Assembly (NCBI GenBank): GCA_024278715.1
Contig: JAJRSN010000450.1
Location: 1-8,786 of the forward strand
Reading direction: 5' to 3'
Source: Calditrichota bacterium
Lineage (GTDB): Bacteria > Calditrichota > Calditrichia > Calditrichales > Calditrichaceae
Length of the DNA: 8,786 nucleotides
The notes beneath the pieces were generated by a model. The model saw nothing but the letters and a program-made list of their open reading frames with translations, did not search any database and had not been told where the DNA came from. Positions 1 to 7,500 of the stretch are shown piece after piece. The position numbers were made by a program, and so were the translations under genes. Every line of letters starts with the position of its first letter. The first letter of the stretch is position 1.

Positions 1-1
1 G

Positions 2-1015
2 GCATTGATTAACTATTTGAAAATTCCGGTGCTCTACCCTGAAAGCAAGTTTGTCAAAGACGCCGTCGGTCGAATCGAAGACATCCTATCCCAAAATAAA
101 CTCGCCTGCCTGATAGAGCAAAAAGAAAAAATTCTGCAGTACGCAAAACACAACCATTTTTTTGAGACAAAAACGGAAGCGCAAATTGACCTTTACAACT
201 TTTTATTTGCCCTTAACCTCGATTGTTTTAACAAAGACCTGCTTAAAGAAATTTACCGTTTCGAAAGTAGTTGTAAAGAGCTGAATACAAAACAAGATTT
301 GATATTGTACTGGAAAGGAAGCCTTAACGAAAATCTGGGAAAATTCAAAACTGCTGAGGCTAATTTTCGGGAACTGACCATTCTCCGCAAAACTTCTCCT
401 CTTTACCCCGCCGCCCTGTTTCGCAGTGCGTGGATAGATTACCGCCGCCTCGGCAAATTTCAGCAGGCGCTCGATCAATTTTTGGAAATAATCAACTCCT
501 TCCCAAAAGACGAACATGCCGCCAGAGCTCAGTTTTATTTGGCTGAACTTTACGCGGACAGCCTGGATTCGGTTCAAGCCGGAATCGACAACTATCGGAT
601 ATTTCTCGAAGCGTTTCCGGAACATCCTCTTTTTCGGGAGGCGTTTAAACGGCTGACTTTTCTTTTTTTGAAAACCAAACGCTATGAGGAAGCCATTACC
701 CTGATCGGGTTGAATTTGAATAAACACGCCGGAGAGGCATCGATTTATGTTTTGGTTGATTCGATGGCGCAGGTGTTCGAGAAAAAATTTAAAAATTACA
801 ATACTGCGGCACGTTGTTACGTTTTGCTGGCTTCGTTTAAACAGCCCTCGGAAAACGCTCCCCGATATCTCTATCAGGCTGCCAAAATTTACAGTCAAAA
901 ACTAAATGACATCGGACGGGCAAAAGACATTTGCGAACGTTTGAAGTCCGAATATCCGGACAGTCCTTATACGAAAAAATGCATCAAACTATTAAAAAAG
1001 CGAATTAAGAAATAG
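2..1015 (+). CDS. TPR-repeat protein, 5' end outside the window
   Basis: This is a 3'-terminal fragment of a tetratricopeptide-repeat protein, 336 residues counted from the first possible start codon (TTG at 5-7). That TTG is probably an internal Leu codon. The frame is open to the window edge, and the first residues (INYLKIPVLYPESKFVKDA) read like the second helix of a TPR already in progress. Helix-turn-helix repeats are clearest at about residues 104-128, 133-168 (AALFRSAWIDYRRLGKFQQAL), 170-205, 208-236, 264-280 and 285-319, several ending in the 'FP..h/YPdSp' turn typical of BamD/YbgF-like TPRs. The C-terminus is Lys-rich. TPR proteins are protein-protein scaffolds. No catalytic domain is visible, and any signal peptide would lie upstream. 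The stop TAG lies inside the 3' end of the convergent porV/Q-like gene. The specific partner and process are unknown. Confidence 0.85.
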   Translation, partial: ALINYLKIPVLYPESKFVKDAVGRIEDILSQNKLACLIEQKEKILQYAKHNHFFETKTEAQIDLYNFLFALNLDCFNKDLLKEIYRFESSCKELNTKQDLILYWKGSLNENLGKFKTAEANFRELTILRKTSPLYPAALFRSAWIDYRRLGKFQQALDQFLEIINSFPKDEHAARAQFYLAELYADSLDSVQAGIDNYRIFLEAFPEHPLFREAFKRLTFLFLKTKRYEEAITLIGLNLNKHAGEASIYVLVDSMAQVFEKKFKNYNTAARCYVLLASFKQPSENAPRYLYQAAKIYSQKLNDIGRAKDICERLKSEYPDSPYTKKCIKLLKKRIKK

Positions 1016-1969
1016 GTGAACCGAAATACGATGAACGTTTCCCAGTTCTGATTCGTAGGCGGTAAAGGCGTAGTCAAAAGATATTTTGGGGATATTTAGT
1101 CCGATACCCGTGTTAAACCGTTTTAAATCATCCAGTCCGGCTCGTAAGGCGATCAAATGTTTGTAACCGACTTCCAAGCCCCAAAAACTATCCAGGCTCA
1201 TGGGTCCCACATTCCATTGGGCGGAATAATCGCGTTCTTCGAACATCACCTGAAGATCAACCGCGGGCTGCACGTTCAATCCTGTCGCCTGCCATTCAAA
1301 ACGATAACTTAAGCCAAGGCGCATAGAAGGGGTAATAAATTCTTTCTCGTTTGTACTCCAGGCGATCATTGTGCCGGTTACGTCTCTTAAAACCAATCCC
1401 AGTCGCACCTGGTCGAACCAGCGGTATTGCAGACCAAAATCAAAACCGAGACCAAAGGCATTTTCAACATTAAAATCACGATAGATCATTTTTACGTTAA
1501 GACCGTATTGCAGGTCTTTGGTGCGTTTTCGGGCAAAGGTCAAATACAGAGCGTAATCGCCGGTATTAAATGTTTTAATCTTTGAATAATCGACCTTATT
1601 GTCGGCTTCGTTAAACGCCTGTCGGCTGTCTTTGATTCCGTTCACCGTAAAATAAAACAGAGAAATACCGACGGTTGATTTTTCGTTAACGGGATGCGAA
1701 AGGGCGATGTAATCGTGCTGAATGCTGCTGATAAATTGTTTACCATGAGTAAACTGAATTTGGAAACCTTTAGCCTGTACCAATCCCGCGGGATTCCAAT
1801 AGGCGGCGGAGACATCATTAACTAAAGCCGTTCCTGCGCCAGCCATGGCTGAAATTCTGCTTCCGGCGCCGATGTTTAAGAATTCCCCGGCATATTTTTT
1901 AAAGCCGCCGGCAAAAGCAAAATCAAAGATACTTAAAAAAATCAACCCGGTTAATATGTATTTTTTCAT
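992..1969 (-). CDS. PorV/PorQ-family outer-membrane beta-barrel protein
   Basis: The product has 325 residues. Residues 1-20 form a signal peptide (MKK, hydrophobic core, cleavage near AFA-GG). The mature start carries the family hallmark: AGEFLNIGAGSRISAMAGAGTALVNDVSAAYWNPAGL at about 27-63, as in PorV/PorQ and related FadL-like barrels (formerly UPF0164). The rest alternates amphipathic strands rich in Tyr, Phe and Gly, and the chain ends in Phe, as expected for a barrel folded by the BAM machinery. In Bacteroidota, PorV and PorQ work with type IX secretion, but the wider family also occurs outside that system. No other secretion gene is present here, so a T9SS role is not supported and the function is open. 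The ATG is preceded by AGAGGA seven nt upstream and lies 15 nt after the kinase-like gene, so it is probably the last gene of the PASTA operon. Its 3' end overlaps the convergent TPR gene by 24 nt. Confidence 0.88.
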   Translation of the reverse strand: MKKYILTGLIFLSIFDFAFAGGFKKYAGEFLNIGAGSRISAMAGAGTALVNDVSAAYWNPAGLVQAKGFQIQFTHGKQFISSIQHDYIALSHPVNEKSTVGISLFYFTVNGIKDSRQAFNEADNKVDYSKIKTFNTGDYALYLTFARKRTKDLQYGLNVKMIYRDFNVENAFGLGFDFGLQYRWFDQVRLGLVLRDVTGTMIAWSTNEKEFITPSMRLGLSYRFEWQATGLNVQPAVDLQVMFEERDYSAQWNVGPMSLDSFWGLEVGYKHLIALRAGLDDLKRFNTGIGLNIPKISFDYAFTAYESELGNVHRISVHLFLNSLF

Positions 1970-1984
1970 CCGAATCCTCTGAAT

Positions 1985-2563
1985 TTAGCCCAGACTTAAC
2001 AAATACGCCGTTAAAACGGGAACCAAAAGATTATCATCGATTCCCAACGGCAAAAGTTCCGCAACAGTCACGATAATGGCGACAACTAATCCCCACCAAC
2101 TGTAATTGGTGAATAATAATATGATCGCCGCAGCCGCCAGGTAAAAACCCGCCGAGCCTTCAAGAGATTTTTCAAAAAACTTATTTTCTCCCCAAGCCCG
2201 TCCTGCGATCGCCGCGACAGGATCTGCGATGCTGGCGAACAACAACGCCGGCACCGCCTGTTTTTCCTGAAACAAAAATACCGTAAGCGCCATTCCCGAA
2301 CACAAAAAAGTCGCTCCGGTAATGCGATTTTTAACTTCTTTATCCCTTAGTAACTTCCCAAATATATTTAAAAATAATTTGCGAACAAGGGCAAATTTTA
2401 GTCGCAGAATATCCGCGGTTAAAAATCCGACCGCCAATATCAGACAAATAGCCTGAATTAACGACCGTTGATGAGAAAAATAATAGAGCAAAGGAATAAG
2501 CGCGCTTGAAAGGTGAATTGCCTTCCTTTGCAATTCAAATTTAAAGGAAAGGGTATGATTCAC
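1985..2563 (-). CDS. Dolichol/diacylglycerol kinase-like integral membrane protein (SEC59/DGK1/VTE5 family)
   Basis: The 192-residue protein is strongly hydrophobic, with about five to six membrane segments. It matches the CTP-dependent polyprenol/diacylglycerol/phytol kinase superfamily, which is related to CDP-DAG synthase. Visible signatures are the N-terminal RKAIH (13-17), D51/R54 in the first loop, KNRITGAT (78-85), the metal/nucleotide motif DPVAAIAGRAWG (114-125), KSLEGSAGF (132-140), E169, and LGIDDNLLVP (173-182). The family phosphorylates a lipid alcohol in the membrane using CTP. The actual lipid (undecaprenol, diacylglycerol or another prenol) cannot be read from sequence. The length is typical of bacterial members. 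The start is GTG and overlaps the rpe stop as GTGA, which suggests translational coupling. A G-run (2570-2574) sits six nt upstream. A phosphatidate cytidylyltransferase-like annotation is possible but fits the motifs less well. Confidence 0.85.
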   Translation of the reverse strand: MNHTLSFKFELQRKAIHLSSALIPLLYYFSHQRSLIQAICLILAVGFLTADILRLKFALVRKLFLNIFGKLLRDKEVKNRITGATFLCSGMALTVFLFQEKQAVPALLFASIADPVAAIAGRAWGENKFFEKSLEGSAGFYLAAAAIILLFTNYSWWGLVVAIIVTVAELLPLGIDDNLLVPVLTAYLLSLG

Positions 2564-3231
2564 ACCTTTCCCCCGTTTTTAACAATAATCGATTTTAATT
2601 CTGCGCAAGAATCGGCTATGGAATGTGAATTGAAAATCGAATTACCCGCCACTAAAACATCCGCGCCCGCTTTAAGCGCCGATTCGGCGGTTTTTTCGTT
2701 GATTCCGCCATCGACCTCAATTAAAAAATTTGTTTTGCGCGACTGCCGGTATTCATGCAGTTCGTGAATTTTAGCCAGAGTATATGGAATAAAACTTTGC
2801 CCGCCAAAACCGGGATTTACCGACATTATTAAAACCAGATCCACGCTTTCCAAAAGATGCAGAATGCTTTGAACAGGCGTGGCGGGATTTAAAGAAACGC
2901 CCGCTTTACAGCCCAGGTTTTTAATGTGATTCATTGCGCGGTCAAGATGCAAACACGCTTCCTGATGAACGGTGATGTAATTTGCTCCCGCCGCGGCAAA
3001 CCAATCCAAAAACTGCATCGGGTTTTTAACCATTAAATGAACGTCCAACGGTAATTTGGTGATCCTTTTAACCGCTTCCACAATTACAGGTCCAAAAGTT
3101 AGGTTAGGAACAAAATGTCCGTCCATCACGTCGATATGGATAAAATCCGCGCCCTGCTCTTCGACAATCCGAATCTGGTCTGCCAGACAGGTTAAATCCG
3201 CGGATAAAATGGAAGGCGCAAGATATGGCAC
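2560..3231 (-). CDS. rpe: Ribulose-phosphate 3-epimerase
   Basis: This cytosolic TIM-barrel enzyme interconverts D-ribulose 5-phosphate and D-xylulose 5-phosphate in the pentose phosphate pathway. The 223-residue product is full length for the family. Motifs in order are: APSILSADL (5-13, substrate Ser7), HIDVMDGHFVPNLTFGP (32-48, with metal ligand H32 and catalytic/metal D34), DVHLM (63-67, metal ligand H65), MSVNPGFGGQSFIP (136-149), EVDGGI (172-177, catalytic/metal D174) and the phosphate-binding ADVLVAGNSIF (190-200). All expected active-site residues are present. The start is GTG with AGAGGA six nt upstream, and the gene begins two nt after the PASTA stop codon. It overlaps the next gene by four nt. 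Placement next to a PASTA protein echoes bacterial clusters where rpe follows PASTA-kinase genes, but here the kinase is absent. Confidence 0.97.
   Translation of the reverse strand: MPYLAPSILSADLTCLADQIRIVEEQGADFIHIDVMDGHFVPNLTFGPVIVEAVKRITKLPLDVHLMVKNPMQFLDWFAAAGANYITVHQEACLHLDRAMNHIKNLGCKAGVSLNPATPVQSILHLLESVDLVLIMSVNPGFGGQSFIPYTLAKIHELHEYRQSRKTNFLIEVDGGINEKTAESALKAGADVLVAGNSIFNSHSIADSCAELKSIIVKNGGKV
2570..2574 (-). promoter_or_regulatory. Candidate ribosome-binding site for the GTG start of the kinase-like gene
   Basis: Five G's lie six nt before the GTG at 2563-2561, inside the 3' end of rpe, followed by AAAGG immediately before the start. This is a purine-rich but non-canonical Shine-Dalgarno. 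Together with the GTGA overlap, it supports reinitiation by ribosomes finishing rpe. Confidence 0.45.
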
Positions 3232-3233
3232 AA

Positions 3234-3995
3234 TTATTCCTCTTTTATTGGTAACTGACTGACCACTAACTTTATTTCTTTCACATTCTCGATGGGAGTT
3301 CCGGCTTTCACGCTTTGCGATATGACCGTCTCGGGAAGAATATTATCCCTGTATTCATATTCGAGCTGAATGTTTTTTACTCCTAAAAGCTGTAGCTGCC
3401 TTTTGGCGACTTCCAGACTCTTCCCCACCAAACCGGGAACCACCTTTTGTTTTGGAAAAGGTCCCAGACTGATTGTTAAATCTATTTTGGTTCCCCTTTT
3501 TACCAACTGCCCCTGAGGATAAGACTGCCCGATGACCACGTTTTCCAGAGCAAGATCGGAATATTCGTAATACATTGCGCCCAATTCCAACCCGTTGGAT
3601 TTTAAAATCAATTCGGCTTCTCTGGGCGACTTGAAAAACAGATTGGGCATAATAATCGGCTTTTCACCGATACTTACCCTCAGATAAACGTGACGTCCTT
3701 CTTTAACCTTGCTGTAGGCTGGCGGCATTTGTTCGATAACCGAGCCCGGCGGATAATTTTGATCGTAAACCGAATCGCTGATCATTACTCTGAAACCGGC
3801 GTGTTCAAGCGAATCCTTTGCCTCTTCAAAACGCATCGAGACAACGTCGGGTAATTCATATTCTTCGCCCAGACGAACGTACCAGGGCATTATCACCTTG
3901 TCAAACAAAAGAACAATTAAAATAAAAGCCAATAATCCCAAAATGTATTTTGTGACTTTCAGGCTAAAAAGCCGTTTGAAGATATCTGAATTCAT
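3234..3995 (-). CDS. Membrane-anchored protein with three PASTA domains, no kinase
   Basis: The product has 253 residues. A short basic cytoplasmic N-terminus (1-15) is followed by one transmembrane helix (about 16-35) and three PASTA repeats facing the periplasm: about 47-110 (ELPDVV...VYLRVSIG), 112-178 (KPIIMPNL...IDLTISLG) and 183-247 (QKVVPGLVGKS...IKLVVSQ). Each has the VP-L, 'G-V-Q-P--G--V--G' layout. PASTA domains in Ser/Thr kinases and penicillin-binding proteins bind peptidoglycan fragments or beta-lactams, or act as spacers. This protein has no kinase or transpeptidase part. Stand-alone PASTA proteins of this build, with the segment 'DSVYDxxxPPGxVxEQxP', are familiar in Bacteroidota and relatives. 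A cell-wall sensing or scaffolding role is inference. A near-consensus promoter lies upstream. The Shine-Dalgarno is poor (GGA about ten nt before ATG), and the ATG sits between short complementary GAATT/AATTC arms. It is the likely first gene of a four-gene operon. Confidence 0.92.
   Translation of the reverse strand: MNSDIFKRLFSLKVTKYILGLLAFILIVLLFDKVIMPWYVRLGEEYELPDVVSMRFEEAKDSLEHAGFRVMISDSVYDQNYPPGSVIEQMPPAYSKVKEGRHVYLRVSIGEKPIIMPNLFFKSPREAELILKSNGLELGAMYYEYSDLALENVVIGQSYPQGQLVKRGTKIDLTISLGPFPKQKVVPGLVGKSLEVAKRQLQLLGVKNIQLEYEYRDNILPETVISQSVKAGTPIENVKEIKLVVSQLPIKEE
3238..3243 (-). promoter_or_regulatory. Ribosome-binding site fixing the GTG start of rpe
   Basis: AGAGGA is placed six nt before the GTG at 3231-3229, within the last codons of the PASTA gene. 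It supports GTG as the true start. This start also gives the N-terminus APSILSADL at the usual family position. Confidence 0.7.
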
Positions 3996-4037
3996 AAATT
4001 CAAAATCCGTGAATCAATGCTACTAATATCGAGTTCA

Positions 4038-4066
4038 ATTATACGATTTCTTTCGATTTACAGCAA
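4038..4066 (-). promoter_or_regulatory. Sigma70-type promoter for the PASTA-rpe-kinase-porV/Q unit
   Basis: Read on the minus strand, TTGCTG (4066-4061) is followed by a 17-nt spacer and a perfect TATAAT (4043-4038). It lies in the 89-nt gap between dtd and the PASTA gene. Transcription would start near 4031, leaving a leader of about 35 nt before the ATG at 3995. The spacing and the exact -10 are strong. The -35 matches TTGACA at four positions. No terminator hairpin for dtd is visible in the gap, so read-through from dnaE-dtd may add to this promoter. Confidence 0.7.
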
Positions 4067-4084
4067 TTTTTTATCTGTTCGCCG

Positions 4085-4525
4085 CTATTTACTTTCTACG
4101 ATTATAGTAACCGGACCGTAATTCAGAAGTTCCACATCCATCATCGCGCCGAAGATTCCGGTTTGTACTTTAATGCCATGACTTCTCAGTCGTTCAATAA
4201 ATTTTTCGTAAAATGCGTTCCCCTTTTCCGGATTGGCTGCATTGATAAAACTGGGTCTTCGTCCTTTTCGTGTATCGCCGAGCAGGGTGAATTGAGAAAT
4301 CGCCAGAATTTCGCCGCCCGTTTCCAATAACGAACGGTTCATTTTACCTTCTTCGTCTTCAAAAATACGCAGATTAACACACTTATCGGCGACAAATTCA
4401 ACATCCTCTTCCCTGTCGCTTTCAGCCACTCCGATCAAAAGCATTAAACCCTTATCGATTTTCCCGACAACCTTTCCGTCAACGCTTACTGAAGCGTGTT
4501 TAACCCGTTGCACAACTACTTTCAT
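4085..4525 (-). CDS. dtd: D-aminoacyl-tRNA deacylase
   Basis: This homodimeric cytosolic editing enzyme hydrolyses D-amino acids (and glycine mischarged on tRNA-Ala) from tRNA, protecting translation from wrong chirality. The 146-residue product is the normal family length. Motifs are: MKVVVQRVKHASVSVDG at the start, NLRIFEDEEGKMN (51-63), SQFTLLGD (77-84), GRRPSF (88-93), NAANPEKGNAFYEKF (95-109), and the C-terminal GIFGAMMDVELLNYGPVTI (123-141) with the Gly137-cisPro138 chirality filter. Most DTDs read NDGPVT here. This one has Tyr136 in place of Asp, while Gly-Pro is intact. The ATG overlaps the dnaE stop (ATGA), and AAGGA lies four nt upstream, which points to translational coupling to dnaE. 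Confidence 0.96.
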   Translation of the reverse strand: MKVVVQRVKHASVSVDGKVVGKIDKGLMLLIGVAESDREEDVEFVADKCVNLRIFEDEEGKMNRSLLETGGEILAISQFTLLGDTRKGRRPSFINAANPEKGNAFYEKFIERLRSHGIKVQTGIFGAMMDVELLNYGPVTIIVESK

Positions 4526-7500
4526 AAATCCTTGACCTCAATTTTCATATTTTCCAAACCGACCGTTTGCTGAATCTGCAATAAAATATTTCGGGTCAGA
4601 CGTACCTTAAACTTATTGGAAATCAGCCGATAGGAATGTCCGTTGTCCAGAATAATTTCGAAGTAAACCCTGCACGAACCTGGACTCGATTTTAATCCCA
4701 ATTTTAAGCGATGAATCATTTCCTCGTCCAAAAGATCGGGACTAATTTTAATAAAGATCGAGTCGCTCATTGTTTCCGGAATGGATTCGATATCCCAGAT
4801 ATGTTCGCCGATAAATTTGAGAATATTCTCATCCAGATCGGAATTTAAGCGTCCTTTAACAAAAACGATCTTTTCGGGTTGTAAATATTTTTCGAACTGC
4901 GGATAAACCGAACCGAATACAACGACTTCATACACGTGCTGGAAATCTTCAATTTTCACAAAAGCCATTTTTTGCTGTTTTTTGTCAATAATAACCTTTG
5001 ACTCGATAACCTGTCCGGCAATTAAAAACCAGCGCGGCAGGCTTAACCCTTTTTCTTTTGCGGATCTCACCTGCTCTATGTCTGTGCAATACAGCTTAAT
5101 GATCGGCGTATAAGGTTCAAGCGGATGACCGGAAATATAGAATCCAAGCAGCTCTTTTTCTTTTTTCAGTTTTTCCGATGTCGTCCAGTCGGGCACCAGA
5201 GGCAGCTCGGGATAGGAAATTAATTTTTTGTTTTCTTCGCTGCCGTCGTCCAAATCGAACAGACTACGCTGAAGCTTATTGCGGTTTTTGTGATTTTGCA
5301 GACTTTGGGCAAATTCAATTGCTTTTTCCAGAATATTAAATAGCTGCGCCCGGGTTCCTTCCAACGAATCCATGGCTCCGGCTTGTATCAGGCTTTCAAG
5401 AACTTTTTTATTTACCGCCCTCAAATCGACATACTGCAAGAGGTCGAAAATGGTTTTAAAAGGACCGTGCTTTTTTCTGGCTTCCACAATAGAGGCTATG
5501 GCGGCGGCTCCGACGTTTTTGATGGCTTCCAGTCCGAAAGCGATTTCGTTTTCACTAATAGGCACAAAATGGGCTTCGCTGTAGTTAATATCCGGCGGTT
5601 TTATTTTCAATCCCAGCGTTCTGCACTCATCCATCAGAACCACAACCCGGTCGCTGTTGCCGATTTCACTTGTCAGGTTTGCCGCTAAAAATTCAGCCGG
5701 ATAATGCGCTTTAAGATAAGCAGTTTGATAGGCAATAATGGCATAAGCGGCGGAATGTGATTTATTAAACCCGTACTCCGCAAAGCGTTCGATCATGTCG
5801 GCGATTTGCTCGGCGACCTTTTTATCGACGCCGTTTTTAAGACATCCTTCGACGAATATCTTCTTTTGCTCTGCCATGGCGTCTTTTTTCTTTTTTCCCA
5901 TGGCGCGGCGCATCAAATCGGCTTGCGCAAGAGAAAATCCTGCTAACTCCGAAGTGATCCGCATTACCTGTTCCTGGTAAACGATAATTCCGTAAGTCTC
6001 TTTTAAAATCGGTTCTAATTTCGGATGCGGATATTTGATTTTCTTTCTGCCAAATTTGCGGTCGATAAAATCATCTATCATACCCATGGGACCCGGGCGA
6101 TAGAGCGCGTTCATGGCGATTAAATCTTCGACGCGTGTGGGTTTAAGTTTGCGCAAATAATCCTGCATTCCGGAACTTTCAAACTGGAACACGCCGACGG
6201 TGCGCCCTTCACCGAATAATTCAAATGTCTTCTTATCATCAAGAGGAACATCGCTGACCTTAAACTCCCGCCCGATTCGCTCGCTGACCATCTTTTCGGT
6301 TTTTTGAATCACGGTAAGGTTGCGCAAACCGAGGAAATCCATTTTCAAGAGACCGATAGATTCGCTCCAGCCCATGGTCCATTGGGTAGTCACTTCGCCG
6401 TCGGAGTTCTTGTACAAAGGGGCGTAATTTATGATGTCATCGGGAGTAATGATAATGCCCGCGGCGTGAACCGAAGTATGCCGGGCAATGCCTTCCAGCG
6501 TTTGCGAATACTTAATCAATTCTTTCATGCGGACGTCTTCGCTTTGAGCCAATTCGCGAAGTTCTGGGACTTCGTTAAAGGCTTTTTTTAAGGGCATTGG
6601 TTTGGCGCCCTGAATGGGAATCATTTTGGCGATGGCATCCGCCTGCGAGATGGGAATCTTTAAAACGCGCGATACATCGCGGATTACTCCCCGCGAAGCC
6701 ATGGTGCCAAAGGTAATAATCTGGGCGACATTTTTACGCCCGTACTTTTCCCTGACATATTCAATCACTTCGTCGCGGCGTTCCATACAAAAGTCGATAT
6801 CAATATCGGGCATGTTCACGCGCTGCGGATTTAAAAAGCGTTCAAAAAGCAGATCGTAACGCAACGGGTCAACCTGAGTAATTCCCAAACAAAAAGCTAC
6901 GATGCTCCCGGCGGCGGAACCTCGCCCCAGTCCCACGGGGATATCACGTTCTCTGGCTGCGCGGATAAAATCCTGAACAATCAGAAAATACCCGGCAAAG
7001 CCCATTTGTTCGATAACGCCCAATTCGTATTCAATTCTTTCACGGACTTTGTCGTCCATCTTCGGATAGCGTTTTTCGGCTCCGCGGTAGGTTAAACGGC
7101 GCAAGTACTCGTTTGCGTCAATTTTGCCCTCTTCTTTGGGAATCGGAAATTCGGGCAGGTATCGTTTATTAAAATCAATTTCAAGATTAATTTTTTCGGT
7201 GATTTCAAGGGTGCGTTCCAAAGCCTCAGGCTTATCTTTAAAAAGCTGATACATTTCATCCACTGACTTCAAATAGAGCTCTTCTGTGCCATACCGCATT
7301 CGATTGGGGTCGTCACGATCTTTTCCGGTTTGCAAACAAAGCAGAATATCATGCGCTTCGTGATCCCCGTGATAAAGATAATGATTATCGTTTGTGGCGA
7401 TAACCGGAACGCCCATCTCTTTTGCCAATTCGTAAATTTTCGGATAAACCGCGGCTTCGTCCGGAATATGATGATTCTGAATTTCCAGATAAAAATCATC

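Noticed and set aside
203..898. 231-aa open frame antisense to the TPR gene
   Set aside because: It is a shadow of the TPR coding frame, with no family resemblance and atypical composition.
946..961. GTCCG/CGGAC hairpin as terminator of the porV/Q unit
   Set aside because: The stem lies inside the TPR coding sequence and no T-run follows it on either strand.
992..1969. Type IX secretion component PorV proper
   Set aside because: The family signature is clear, but no other T9SS gene is in the window and the family is much wider than T9SS.
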